Of a stretch of DNA of 64,000 nt, positions 53,562-63,602 are shown piece after piece (the first letter of the stretch is position 1; each line of letters opens with the position of its first letter). The position numbers and the translations under genes were made by a program. Source of the stretch: Lentisphaera profundi (lineage in GTDB: Bacteria > Verrucomicrobiota > Lentisphaeria > Lentisphaerales > Lentisphaeraceae); contig NZ_CP117811.1 of the NCBI RefSeq assembly GCF_028728065.1, positions 248,001-312,000 on the forward strand, given 5' to 3'. The notes under the pieces are model-generated. The model made no database searches and was not told where the DNA came from. It saw nothing but the letters and a program-made list of their open reading frames with translations.

Positions 53562-55646
53562 TTATTCACTTACTCGGATGAATTTCACTTTGGGATAAGT
53601 CTTTAGCAGTTCTTGATCCGAGAGCTCGAGATTGTGATAGATTTTTTTAATTCTTCCCGTGGCAATGATTCTTAAATTACTAATTTTTTTGATTCCCCGA
53701 ATGTGAAGTTCATCCAAGTTATAACCGATAAGTTCACTGCCATCATTAAAGCGCGTGTGACTTAAATCGAGTTGATTAATATGGAGCGTCAAGAGTAAAT
53801 TTCTTCGTCTTCGATTAACGGCGATGGGCATGCTTAAATGTCGATACTCATGATGACTCAAGTCGAGATGGTAAAGATCATTTTTGAATTTTTTGAGTTT
53901 AATATGACGATCAGTTTGCGGTGCTAGCAAATTGATGCGATTGAGAAGTGCCTCGGCGATTTTTACATTTTCTTCAGGCTTTCTATGAGAGTTCATGGTG
54001 TGATAGTAATAAGTGTAATATAGCATTGATTGTATGTGATTTGGGAAACGTAAAGTCAGACTTTCGAGTTGCTCTGAAGACAGTTTTTTATTGTCTTGAA
54101 TTAAAGCTACGTAGATATTTGAGAGGTCGTAAAGTGACTTGAGTTTACCGCTGTCTTGTATATTAATTTTATCGAGTGTTTTGATGCAGTCAGGATAATT
54201 TTGTAAGACAAAGTACAGTCCGGCCTTGTAGGCGAGAAGGATTTTCAATCTTTCTTGATTATGTTCCCGCTCAAGGTGCTTGTTGATAGCCTTGATCCTT
54301 TTGGTCGCATCGGTATAATTATCTAAATCATAAAGGTTAGAAATTGTCTCAAAAAAGTGGTCGGCCTGTAATGCGCTTAGCTTATTCTCCAGCTCATAGA
54401 GTTGGCGATTTTTACGGGTGGCAGCCTCTTGTTGTTTGAAGAGTTGCAGGTTTTCTTCGGCACGTTGTTTTTCGGTGATGGCCTGGAGGCGCTCAGTATT
54501 AATTTTCTCAAAAGCGAGGAAAAGAATGAATCCGATGAGTAAAGAGAAAAAAGAACTCAATAAAAGACTCTTGCTATGGCGTCGAGACCAAGACTTGAGG
54601 TAGATCAAGGGGTTGGCGTTTTGTGCTAGAGTGGGGAAGCCTTGACGGTAGAGTTCTAGGTCATCCTCCAAATGCTTGATAGATTGGTAGCGATTCTTGG
54701 GATCCAAAGCCATGGCTTTGAGGCAAATGGCCTCTAAGCTTCGTGGGATAGCATGGTTACAGCTGAGGCTGGGTTTAATGAAGTCGGCTTTGAGTGTTTT
54801 TTGAATGATTGCCTCATTTGAGCCAGAGAAGGCCATTTGATGACTGAGTAAATAATAAAGTAAAGAACCCATAGCATAGATATCACTTGCGGGACTGAGC
54901 TTATTTTTCTGATGGATTTTTTCGGGGCAGATAAAGCCAGGACTACCGCTAATGGCCCCGACCAAGGTGTGATCGTTCAAGAGCTGTGGATCGAGAGTTA
55001 TTTTTGAGAGATCAATACCGCTACTTTCGGGTATCTTTACCCCGGTCTGGATTTGGGCAATGCCCCAATCACAGAGCAAAACTTCCCCGTGTTCCCCGAC
55101 CTGAATGTTGGCTGGTTTGATGTCGAGGTGGAGGATGTTTTTTGAATGAGCATAGGAGAGTGCACTACAGACTTTTTGGAAGATATCAATGAGACGATTC
55201 AAGGGGAATTCCTCAAGCGTTTTAGCATCCTTTTTGGTCAATTTTTCAAGGATTTCTGCGAGGCTTTGGCCATTCATAAACTCCATGGTAAAAAAGGGGA
55301 TGCCTTGAGCATCTAAATTCATTTCATGAACACTGAGTATATTGGGGTGCTGCAGGAAAGAAGTGATGCGGGCTTCTCGCAGAAATGATTCGAGCTCATT
55401 TTTTGTTTCGCAATGAATGGGGCGAGCGAGGGCGACGTAACGATCTCCTAATAAATCGCGAACGCGAAAAATCTTTTTTTCGCCGCCCTGAGTGATGAAT
55501 TCTTCTTCGCTATAGTGTTGTTCACTTATTTGTAGCGAGTCCAAGATGGGAAAGCTGGATTCGGCCATTTCTTCAAGCTTATCAAATTGATAAAATTGTC
55601 GAAAATCACCGTCGCGTTGTTGATATGCTTCTTCTAAATCTGACAT
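53562..55646 (-). CDS. Ser/Thr protein kinase with membrane helix, coiled coil and helical C-terminus
   Basis: A 694-residue protein from the ATG at 55646, which has GAGG five bases before it; an earlier in-frame start lacks this. Kinase at about 48-345, with HLDIKPAN and CDWG, and SGSPGFICPE as the activation segment. The loop is Q53-G-G-E-K57-K58-I-F and the VAIK site is V71-A-L-A74, again lacking the usual lysine. A membrane helix lies at about 370-392, then a coiled coil (about 395-445), TPR-like helices and a beta/LRR-like end (TLHINQLDLSHTRF). It is convergent with the sigma gene at 52669. Confidence 0.9.
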   Translation of the reverse strand: MSDLEEAYQQRDGDFRQFYQFDKLEEMAESSFPILDSLQISEQHYSEEEFITQGGEKKIFRVRDLLGDRYVALARPIHCETKNELESFLREARITSFLQHPNILSVHEMNLDAQGIPFFTMEFMNGQSLAEILEKLTKKDAKTLEEFPLNRLIDIFQKVCSALSYAHSKNILHLDIKPANIQVGEHGEVLLCDWGIAQIQTGVKIPESSGIDLSKITLDPQLLNDHTLVGAISGSPGFICPEKIHQKNKLSPASDIYAMGSLLYYLLSHQMAFSGSNEAIIQKTLKADFIKPSLSCNHAIPRSLEAICLKAMALDPKNRYQSIKHLEDDLELYRQGFPTLAQNANPLIYLKSWSRRHSKSLLLSSFFSLLIGFILFLAFEKINTERLQAITEKQRAEENLQLFKQQEAATRKNRQLYELENKLSALQADHFFETISNLYDLDNYTDATKRIKAINKHLEREHNQERLKILLAYKAGLYFVLQNYPDCIKTLDKINIQDSGKLKSLYDLSNIYVALIQDNKKLSSEQLESLTLRFPNHIQSMLYYTYYYHTMNSHRKPEENVKIAEALLNRINLLAPQTDRHIKLKKFKNDLYHLDLSHHEYRHLSMPIAVNRRRRNLLLTLHINQLDLSHTRFNDGSELIGYNLDELHIRGIKKISNLRIIATGRIKKIYHNLELSDQELLKTYPKVKFIRVSE

Positions 55647-55801
55647 GGGCCCTCGTGTTCTGATACTTATTATACATGTCTGTGACTTATTTCTAACAAG
55701 GAAATCAGAAAAGAACATATCTAAAAATAAAAATACGATGGGGTGAGAAATTGGTTTAGTTCGCGGGTTAGTATTAAGTAAAGAAGCTATTGGAGTTAAG
55801 A

Positions 55802-56581
55802 ATGAAACGAATCAATAAAGAGCGAAAAAGAAGCCTGAGCCGAAGTAGAGCGAGCAAATTTACGCTCATCGAATTATTAGTGGTGATTGCGATTATTGGG
55901 ATTTTAGCGAGTCTTTTATTACCCGTTTTAGCGAAGTCTCGTAAAACGAGTCGGATCGCGGTTTGTTTAAGTAATCAGAAGCAAATTGGTTTTGCGGTTG
56001 CCATGTATGCTGGTGATAATGATTCACGTGTCCCGAAGTCCGGGGACACAAACGCTGGACAAAATATTACTTGGGATGACCGTTTGGGAGTTGGCTATGA
56101 TGGTAGGGACTTGAGTCATAACGAGATAACGGGCGTTTTGCCTCCGAAGTCAGCTCTTTATATATGCCCTGTAGATGATGTCGTGCGTCGTAATACCAAT
56201 CGGAAAATACGTTCTTACGCAATGAATCAGTCCAATGGTTCAGGAACAAATAGTGATAGTCGTTATTTGGGTATGGTGAGCAATTCCTATGGTAAAAAAA
56301 TTACGGAAGTAAATAAAACAGCGACTACAGTTCTTATGTTTGATTACCCCGATACATTACATAATCTAGGCGCCATGAACCGCGGTATTAGAAGCTCTGA
56401 ACACATGGCTGCGGCCGAGGGCAATGGCAGTGTGTTTTGGACCCATTACTATGGTAAAGCCAACTTTTTAATGGTCGATGGATCGGCAAAAGGCATGAGT
56501 TTAATGCAAACTTTTTTGGGTATTCGTAGTCCATTTGAGTCTAGTGATGAGTCCGACACCATGTGGGATAGCTTTCGCTAA
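55802..56581 (+). CDS. Type II secretion-type pseudopilin (H-X9-DG class)
   Basis: A 259-residue protein. The ATG at 55802 follows GGAG at good distance; a TTG four codons earlier is less likely. It has a long basic leader (MKRINKERKRSLSRSRASK), then FTLIELLVVIAIIGILASLL. The C-terminal region has HYYGKANFLMVDGSAKGMS, and the protein ends SDTMWDSFR, as in the pseudopilin at 16144-16887. It lies upstream of a beta-helix protein on the same strand. Confidence 0.85.
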   Translation: MKRINKERKRSLSRSRASKFTLIELLVVIAIIGILASLLLPVLAKSRKTSRIAVCLSNQKQIGFAVAMYAGDNDSRVPKSGDTNAGQNITWDDRLGVGYDGRDLSHNEITGVLPPKSALYICPVDDVVRRNTNRKIRSYAMNQSNGSGTNSDSRYLGMVSNSYGKKITEVNKTATTVLMFDYPDTLHNLGAMNRGIRSSEHMAAAEGNGSVFWTHYYGKANFLMVDGSAKGMSLMQTFLGIRSPFESSDESDTMWDSFR

Positions 56582-56693
56582 AAAACTTTCTCTACTCTTA
56601 AGTATTATTTAATAAGAAGAGTTCTTGAGACATCTAAACTTTGTAGCCCGTTCTGTAAGTATGGGAACAATCCAATAAAATTAAGGTTTCACA

Positions 56694-59354
56694 ATGAAAT
56701 TAATTAAGTCATTAGTCGCTTCGACTCTTTTGGCCTGTGCTGCACATGCAGCAGATTTTTATATATCTCCCCAAGGTGGAGATAATAATAAGGGGACTTT
56801 AGAAAGTCCTTTTCAATCGCTTGAAAAAGCACGAGATGCAGTTCGTGAACTCAATAAAAAGGGGCAAGAAGAGAGTCATAATATCTTTTTGCGTGGGGGA
56901 ACTTACCAACGTTCTGAGACATTTGTTTTAGGGCTGGAAGATAGTGCAGCACCAGGTTTCACTCATACTTATCAAGCGTATAAGAATGAGAGTCCTATCT
57001 TGAGCGCGGGTAAGCCAGTTAATGACTGGAAGAAGCTGAACGATTACCCCGCAGGAACTTTAGAAGTCGCTAAGGGTCATCTCTGGGTGGCAGATATACC
57101 TGTAGGTATTGAAGACTTCAAGGTTTTATTCGATGGTAATTTTCGACTTGAACGAGCTCGTAGTCGTGGTTTTCAGGGTCCTCAGCAAAATTTCAAAAAA
57201 TTTGCGACACGCAACGTGGCCTTGAAAGAAGATAGACCCTTACTGCGCCGTCTTGAGTTTCCTGGAACAGAGATAAAAAACTGGGATAACTTAGGCGATG
57301 TAGAAGCTTTTTTCTGTGGTGTTCCTTGGACGCAGAATATCTCGTCAATCGAAAAAGTTGAAGGCCAAGTCGCTTGGTTGAAATATGAGGGCAATACGCC
57401 TCCGTCAACGACTCCCAAGCCTTATAATCCAACGCGCATTGAGAATATCATCGATGTATTAGATACTCCGGGTGAATGGTGTGTGAATACCAAGACTCGC
57501 AAGATCTATTACTGGCCTAAATCGGGTGCGCCGAGTCAAGAAATTGTAGCGCCTGCTTTGAAGGAAATCATTAAAATTGAGGGCAAGATCAATTATGAAG
57601 AAGCCACCGATGAACCAGTAAAAAATATTCACCTCAAGGGTTTAACTTTCACTCATGGCGATCGTTACTCCTGGTGGGATGATCACAAGGGCTGGGGAAT
57701 TCAGCATGATTGGGATAAGTTTGATAATGCCAATGCCATGTTGCGTTTTCGCGGAGCTGAAGATTGCTCGGTGAGTGAATCGCGGTTCACAAATTCTGGT
57801 AACTCCGCCATTCGTTTGGATCTACACGCACAAAATATCACAGTTAAGAATAACTTGATTGATTATGTTGGTCACATGGGAATTTTACTCTGTGGTTACG
57901 GCCCGGGCACCAAGGATGTCAATAAAAACAATATCATTGAAAATAATTTGATTGATCACTGCGGAGAAGTCATTTGGCATGGTCACGCAATCTTTGTTTG
58001 GCAGAGTGGCTCTAACAAAATTCGTCATAATCATATTCGCAATGTACCACGCAAAGCGATTGGCCTCTGTGGAATACGAGGCGCAATTTTTGACGAGGGT
58101 CCTGAAGTTGATTGGGATGAAGCAAGCAAGACCATGCGCTGGAAGGAAATCAAAGAAAAAGAATTCAAAGGCAATAAGATTCAGGACATGACGCTGCCTT
58201 ACCTTCATTCACGCAATAACCTAGTGGAGAATAATTACGTCTATCGTGCGAGAACCAAGATCGGTGATGGCGCTGCACTCAATGTATCAGGCGCGGGTAC
58301 GGGCAATATAATTCGCCGTAATATGCTCTACATGTGTCTCGGCAATGGTCTGCGTTGCGATGACTGGCAGCGCGGCACAACTTATAGTGAGAATTTGGTG
58401 CTCAGTGGTGGCATGGTGCACAAGGGCAATAACGATGTGATCAACAATATGTTTATCAACACCAATATACGCTTTAGTCTTTATCCTGGTCAGCAACTCA
58501 ATGCGGGGTCGGAAGTTAAAAATAACCTGTTTTATCATACACGTGAGAATATTGCTCCTTATACGGGACGTTCATCGAACACGATTAAGACTCCTGAGAG
58601 CTGTGATTTACAAAATAATAGCTACTTTGCGACTCAAGGACTCGATAAAATCGAGGCCCACGTGAAGCTCTGGAAGGTAAAAAATCAGGAGAAGGGTTCA
58701 GTTATTGCGGATCCGATCTTTGCTAAGCCCTTGGATTTCAATCGTGAAATCAAAGCCACTGATTTAAAACTGAGTGATGATTCGCCGGCCTATAAAGCCG
58801 GTTTCAAAGCCATTGATCTAGAGGCAATTGGCCTGCAGGATGGCTTTCCAGCTCATTGGTTAGAAGAAGTTTTTCCATCTAAACGTGGAGTCTTAGTTTC
58901 CAAGGGTTCTGAGATTAGCTATAGTTCAATTCGTTCAAAAGATATCGACCTTGAAAGAATTGTAAACAGTGATGAAGAGCCCTCAGTTCCAACGATTTTT
59001 GAGAGTAAGCCCGAAGCGAGCCCTTGGTTTCAGATCAAACTCAAAAAAGCTGAGATGATTAATGGCTTACACCTCATAGCCAATGCCAAGGATCGTCAAA
59101 ATGCAATGCGTGGACTCACAGTTTGGACGAGTCTTGATGGAAAAAAATGGCAGGAAATTTGGCAAGCTGATCCCTATCATATTGCGATGGCGCGTGAATG
59201 GCATATTAATCCCAAGCTAATCCAAAAAGCACAATTTGTTAAGATTGGGCTTAAGGAACAGGCGTCTTTGCAAATGAGTGCGAAAGATGATCGTATAAAA
59301 TCCATGCGTGCACCGGCATTATCACTGAAGCAAGTCAAAGTTTTTGCATTATAA
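56694..59354 (+). CDS. Secreted right-handed beta-helix protein with C-terminal discoidin-like domain
   Basis: An 886-residue protein with a signal peptide (about 1-19). FYISPQGGDNNKGTLESPF opens a pectate-lyase-like parallel beta-helix (repeated ...NNLIDYVGHMGI, NNLIDHCGEVIW, NNYVYRARTKIG at about 380-560). The last 140 residues look like an F5/8 type C (discoidin) sugar-binding domain. Such proteins are polysaccharide lyases or glycosidases; no catalytic residues could be named. A sulfatase follows on the same strand. Confidence 0.8.
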   Translation: MKLIKSLVASTLLACAAHAADFYISPQGGDNNKGTLESPFQSLEKARDAVRELNKKGQEESHNIFLRGGTYQRSETFVLGLEDSAAPGFTHTYQAYKNESPILSAGKPVNDWKKLNDYPAGTLEVAKGHLWVADIPVGIEDFKVLFDGNFRLERARSRGFQGPQQNFKKFATRNVALKEDRPLLRRLEFPGTEIKNWDNLGDVEAFFCGVPWTQNISSIEKVEGQVAWLKYEGNTPPSTTPKPYNPTRIENIIDVLDTPGEWCVNTKTRKIYYWPKSGAPSQEIVAPALKEIIKIEGKINYEEATDEPVKNIHLKGLTFTHGDRYSWWDDHKGWGIQHDWDKFDNANAMLRFRGAEDCSVSESRFTNSGNSAIRLDLHAQNITVKNNLIDYVGHMGILLCGYGPGTKDVNKNNIIENNLIDHCGEVIWHGHAIFVWQSGSNKIRHNHIRNVPRKAIGLCGIRGAIFDEGPEVDWDEASKTMRWKEIKEKEFKGNKIQDMTLPYLHSRNNLVENNYVYRARTKIGDGAALNVSGAGTGNIIRRNMLYMCLGNGLRCDDWQRGTTYSENLVLSGGMVHKGNNDVINNMFINTNIRFSLYPGQQLNAGSEVKNNLFYHTRENIAPYTGRSSNTIKTPESCDLQNNSYFATQGLDKIEAHVKLWKVKNQEKGSVIADPIFAKPLDFNREIKATDLKLSDDSPAYKAGFKAIDLEAIGLQDGFPAHWLEEVFPSKRGVLVSKGSEISYSSIRSKDIDLERIVNSDEEPSVPTIFESKPEASPWFQIKLKKAEMINGLHLIANAKDRQNAMRGLTVWTSLDGKKWQEIWQADPYHIAMAREWHINPKLIQKAQFVKIGLKEQASLQMSAKDDRIKSMRAPALSLKQVKVFAL

Positions 59355-59391
59355 ATGAGGAAATGAGTGGTGGTTTTTGTCGAATAGGCCA

Positions 59392-59417
59392 ATTCAGCTT
59401 TGTATTAGAAGCTGAAT
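59392..59417 (+). other. Perfect stem-loop between beta-helix and sulfatase genes
   Basis: ATTCAGCTT (59392-59400) and AAGCTGAAT (59409-59417) form a 9-bp stem with an 8-base loop, 19 bases before the sulfatase ATG. No T run follows, so it is more likely an mRNA processing or stability structure than a terminator. Confidence 0.45.
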
Positions 59418-59436
59418 AATTATACAAGGATAAATC

Positions 59437-60885
59437 ATGACTCACTTTTTTAAATTTTCACTTATCGTTAGCTTCTTGGCAAATAGTCTTTTTGCGGAAG
59501 CTGCAAAACCTAATATTCTTTTTATCCTGTCAGATGACCAGGCTCTGGAAACTCTTTCTATCATGGGAGAACTCGAATGTAAAACGCCTCATTTGGATAA
59601 GCTCGCCGAAGAAGGTGTGCTCTTTACAAGGGCCTATAATATGGGGGCTTGGAGTGGCGCGGTATGCATGGCGAGTCGCGCCATGTTTAACTCTGGCGCC
59701 TTTGTTAATAGAGCCAATCAAACGGTGCGTAAGCAGCCTCAGTGGGCTCAAATTATGCACGGGGCAGGTTACAAAACCTACATGACCGGTAAGTGGCATG
59801 TGCCTGGAAAGACAGCCAAAAATCCACCCTTTGATGTTGTGAAGGATGTTCGAGGGGGAATGCCTTCACAAACGGAAGCAGGAATTAATCGTCCCTTGAG
59901 TCCAGAAGATTATGAAAAGGGCTGGAAGCCCTGGGATAAAAAGCATGGTGGCTTTTGGGAAGGTGGGAAGCACTGGACGGAAGTGACTGCGGGTAACGCG
60001 ATTGAGTTTTTAGCGGATGTCAAAACTATTGATAAACCCTTTTTTATGTATGTGGCTTTTAACGCACCCCACGACCCACGTCAGGCTCCTAAAGAATACG
60101 TGGATATGTATCCACTAGAAAATATAAGCCTTCCCAAGAGTCACCAAGGACTTTATCCCTACCGTAATCAAATAGGCTGTGGTAAACAATTGCGCGATGC
60201 CGCAATCATGCCTTTCCCCCGTACGGAATATGCGACCAAGATCAATCGCCAGGAATATTTTGCGTCAACGACCCATATGGATCACAATATTGGGCGCGTT
60301 CTCAAAGCACTGAAAGAAAGTGGTAAAGCAGATAATACTTATATTATTTTCACTTCGGATCATGGCTTGGCGGTGGGTGAACACGGACTCGTGGGCAAAC
60401 AAAATATGTATGAACACAGTATGCGAGCTCCTTTTATTATTGTGGGACCAGATATTCCTAAGGGCGAGCGCAATGAGACTGCAATTTATATACAAGATGC
60501 CATGGCCACTAGCCTAGATCTAGGCAAGATCGCTAAACCTGAATATGTGGAGTTCAAAAGTTTATTAGCTTTAATTGAGGGTGATAAGTCCCCTCATTAC
60601 CCAGTGATTTTCGGTAAATATATCAATTATCAGCGTATGATTCTCAAAGATCAGTGGAAACTAATTGTTTATCCTTATGCCAAGAAATACCGTCTTTTTA
60701 ATTTGGAAAAAGATCCTAAGGAAATGAAAGACCTATCTGATAATGCGGAATATAAAGCTGTGTTGGAGAGTCTCAAACTTGAGCTCAAAGAACTCCAAGT
60801 TCAAATGGGTGAGGAATTTGATTTTGAAAATCCGCCGCCGATTGATTACGCAGCACTCAAAAAATTTAAAAAGAAAAGTCATTAA
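59437..60885 (+). CDS. Secreted sulfatase, formylglycine type (CxAxR variant)
   Basis: A 482-residue sulfatase with a signal peptide (about 1-20). The metal DD is at 33-34 (LSDDQALETL), and the maturation motif is C77-M-A-S-R81, the allowed CxAxR form rather than CxPSR. TGKWHVPG (near 117-124) and FTSDHGLAVGEHGL (near 306-319) are further family motifs. The pattern around GEHGLVGKQNMYEHSMRAPFI is like iduronate-2-sulfatase and choline-sulfatase relatives; the substrate is not fixed. Only 13 bases separate it from the next gene, so they are probably co-transcribed. Confidence 0.9.
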   Translation: MTHFFKFSLIVSFLANSLFAEAAKPNILFILSDDQALETLSIMGELECKTPHLDKLAEEGVLFTRAYNMGAWSGAVCMASRAMFNSGAFVNRANQTVRKQPQWAQIMHGAGYKTYMTGKWHVPGKTAKNPPFDVVKDVRGGMPSQTEAGINRPLSPEDYEKGWKPWDKKHGGFWEGGKHWTEVTAGNAIEFLADVKTIDKPFFMYVAFNAPHDPRQAPKEYVDMYPLENISLPKSHQGLYPYRNQIGCGKQLRDAAIMPFPRTEYATKINRQEYFASTTHMDHNIGRVLKALKESGKADNTYIIFTSDHGLAVGEHGLVGKQNMYEHSMRAPFIIVGPDIPKGERNETAIYIQDAMATSLDLGKIAKPEYVEFKSLLALIEGDKSPHYPVIFGKYINYQRMILKDQWKLIVYPYAKKYRLFNLEKDPKEMKDLSDNAEYKAVLESLKLELKELQVQMGEEFDFENPPPIDYAALKKFKKKSH

Positions 60886-60898
60886 ACAAGGAAAAGAA

Positions 60899-63535
60899 AT
60901 GAATTGTAAATGGTATGTCCTTATTGGTATCGGCTTAGTGAGCAGCTTAAGCTCTTGCGGTGAAAAGCTCGATAAAAGCCAGGTTCTTGAACAGAAAAAT
61001 CAGCAGCAAAGTAAAGTTATTGAGCTCCCCAGCTTCTCAGGAAAGACCTATTTTGTTTCCGTAAATGGCGATGATAGTCAAGCGGGAACTTTAGAGCAGC
61101 CCTTAAAATCTTTAAGCAAGTTAGTCGCTAAACTTGAGCCTGGGGATGGTGTTATCATCAGGGGTGGTCGCTACCGAGGACTTATCGATATCAAGGGTTT
61201 AAATGGTCTTGAATCTAAGCCCATTAGTTTTATTGCCTATCCCGGAGAAAAGGTTGTTTTTGATGGTTCAGTTGAGCTCCAGCAATCTTGGCAAGAAGAT
61301 GAGAAAGGGATTTTTCGTAGCCAATTAGATTTCGATATTACGCAAGTCTTTATAGAGGACGAAATGTGTATTACCGCGCGTTGGCCGAATGCTTCATTTG
61401 AAGACGACTCAGTTTTTGATATGGAGTCTACTTGGCGTCACCAGGGCACAGAAAGTAGCTTTGGTGAGATGGTGGATGCCAGACCAAAAGGACTTGCCGA
61501 AAGTGTGAATAAGCAAAGCTTATCTCAAACAGGAATTGATTTCACCGGTGCCGTAGCCGTTCTCAATATCAATGCGTGGATGAGTTATGCACAAAAAGTG
61601 GCCAGTCATGAAGCCGGAAGTGATCGCTTTAGCTACGATACAAAAAGTATGGTGGGCAACTTAAATATGCTTAAGAATGAGAAGTTTTTTGCTCATAAGA
61701 AAAAGTTGGGACATTACTATTTAGAAGGTCTCATGGCCTTGGATGCCGAAAAAGAATGGTATTTCACTCCCGAGAATAAAATGCTCTACCTCAAGCCACC
61801 TGAGGGAAAGAGTCCCAAAGATCTGATGATTCTCGGCAAGGTCCAGGATTATAACCTTCAAGTAAAAAATTCTAGCCACTTGGATTTCAAGGGTATACAA
61901 TTCTTTGCAAGCACACTGAAGTTCGATGAGTGTACAAATATGACTGTAGATGAATGTCACTTTCTCTACCCTTCTTTCAATAAGTTTGTTCTGGGTGAAT
62001 TTGGCAAAAATAAATACACGAGTATTCAAAATCGCCTCACATCAGAAATGAAGCCGACGAATAACCGCGTGCTCAATAGCGTTTTTGAATATGCAGATGG
62101 CCCCGCTTTAGCAATGAGTGGATATAGAAATTTAGTAGAGAATAACCTTTTTCATCACATCGACTTCACCTGTATTGGCGGTGGTGGTGGTGGCACAATA
62201 GAAATGGGAAGTGGTCGTCATACAACTTTCCGCTACAATACGGTTCACACTGCCGGGAACTCTGAGGGTTATCGTTCTGGTCCAAGTGATGTAGTTGAGT
62301 ATAACTATCTCTACGATATGAGTTTGCTTCAGCACGATGGGTCGGCAATTAACTGTGGTGTCAATGCCATAAAAGACGTCAAAGTCAGTCACAATTGGAT
62401 TCATGGACTACGCAGTAAAGCAGCGATACGTTTTGATAGTTCAAGCATGTTTAGTGCCTATGTTAACTGGGGAGAAGGGGGCACAGTTAATCATAACGTG
62501 GTCTGGGATTCAGCGGGGCTGAAACTTAAGGGTGATCGTCATCTGGTATTTAATAATCTATCTTTTGATGCTTATGCTCCGGGAAAAACAGATATTGCGC
62601 TTCCCTGTGTACCTTTGATGGGTGGCTACAATCGTTATTCTGTCGTGAATAATAATATTGCTGGGGCCATCAACGGACACTTTGCCGTTGGCCGTGGGAT
62701 ACCACTTTTTTGTAAAAATGAAAATAATATACAAAGTGATCCACGTTTAGTTTTAAGAGATCCCGATAATTTAGATTTTCGACCGCTTAGTGATGATGTG
62801 TTGCTCAAGAAAAGCAATAGTCATAGCGCCAATATCGGTCCTTATGGAGCTCAGGATAAAAACTATTGGATTCCCGGTTACAAAGCTGAAAAAAGTTCAA
62901 TGCCGGTACCACCTGATCAATCAAAAAATGTTAAAAATGAGCTAGATCTTATGTGGCGTCCAGCTAGGGCTAGTGAGTCGTTTGATATCTATTTTTCCCC
63001 GGATAAGTCTGTGATAGAATTGGCAGATAAGCAATCTCAAGCGTTTAAAGTGAATCAGCAAGAAAACACCTTTAGTCTTGGTGAAATTGATCCACTAAAA
63101 ACATATTACTGGCGTGTGGATAGCTATGTAGATGGCGAAGTTCGCAAAGGGGATATATGGAGTTTTGGTGGTGTCGAAGAGCGTCAAAAATATAATTATA
63201 ACTATCCTATAAAACCGGTGCCCTTAGCCAAGAAAATCACTTTGCCCGAATGCATAGTAAAAGGGGACTTAAGTCTTGATTCAAAAAAGAAAATTGAGCA
63301 GCTCTATAAGCGTTTTTGGTGGGATGAAAATTCCAATTGGTATAAAACATTAAAGCAGGAAGAGGCAAAGCTTAAGCTTACAGATAAAAAATATGCTCTT
63401 ATTCAGCGACGTCTTGAAGACTTTCGAAAAATGGAGCATGGATTTATGATTGAAGAGGCATCTAAAGTCTTGGATTCCAAAGAGCTAGGAGTGCTTCGTG
63501 CTTGTCTTGCTAATAGGGTTTATAGCATGAAGTGA
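60899..63535 (+). CDS. Lipoprotein with right-handed beta-helix
   Basis: An 878-residue protein. The ATG at 60899 follows AAGGA and begins a good lipoprotein signal (LSSC, Cys20), so it is preferred over the longer open frame that starts inside the sulfatase gene. YFVSVNGDDSQAGTLEQPLKSL opens a pectate-lyase-like beta-helix (about 45-660; repeated N-N-x-F/V-E/D turns such as NNLFHHIDF). A fibronectin-like stretch (about 690-765, ending YYWRVDSYVDG) and a helical end follow. It is probably a surface-anchored polysaccharide-degrading or binding protein acting beside the sulfatase. Confidence 0.8.
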   Translation: MNCKWYVLIGIGLVSSLSSCGEKLDKSQVLEQKNQQQSKVIELPSFSGKTYFVSVNGDDSQAGTLEQPLKSLSKLVAKLEPGDGVIIRGGRYRGLIDIKGLNGLESKPISFIAYPGEKVVFDGSVELQQSWQEDEKGIFRSQLDFDITQVFIEDEMCITARWPNASFEDDSVFDMESTWRHQGTESSFGEMVDARPKGLAESVNKQSLSQTGIDFTGAVAVLNINAWMSYAQKVASHEAGSDRFSYDTKSMVGNLNMLKNEKFFAHKKKLGHYYLEGLMALDAEKEWYFTPENKMLYLKPPEGKSPKDLMILGKVQDYNLQVKNSSHLDFKGIQFFASTLKFDECTNMTVDECHFLYPSFNKFVLGEFGKNKYTSIQNRLTSEMKPTNNRVLNSVFEYADGPALAMSGYRNLVENNLFHHIDFTCIGGGGGGTIEMGSGRHTTFRYNTVHTAGNSEGYRSGPSDVVEYNYLYDMSLLQHDGSAINCGVNAIKDVKVSHNWIHGLRSKAAIRFDSSSMFSAYVNWGEGGTVNHNVVWDSAGLKLKGDRHLVFNNLSFDAYAPGKTDIALPCVPLMGGYNRYSVVNNNIAGAINGHFAVGRGIPLFCKNENNIQSDPRLVLRDPDNLDFRPLSDDVLLKKSNSHSANIGPYGAQDKNYWIPGYKAEKSSMPVPPDQSKNVKNELDLMWRPARASESFDIYFSPDKSVIELADKQSQAFKVNQQENTFSLGEIDPLKTYYWRVDSYVDGEVRKGDIWSFGGVEERQKYNYNYPIKPVPLAKKITLPECIVKGDLSLDSKKKIEQLYKRFWWDENSNWYKTLKQEEAKLKLTDKKYALIQRRLEDFRKMEHGFMIEEASKVLDSKELGVLRACLANRVYSMK

Positions 63536-63602
63536 AAAGATTTACATACTATTCTTTGTTTGATCACTCAGCGTAGAACTTGTTAGAGATTACAGATACC
63601 GT

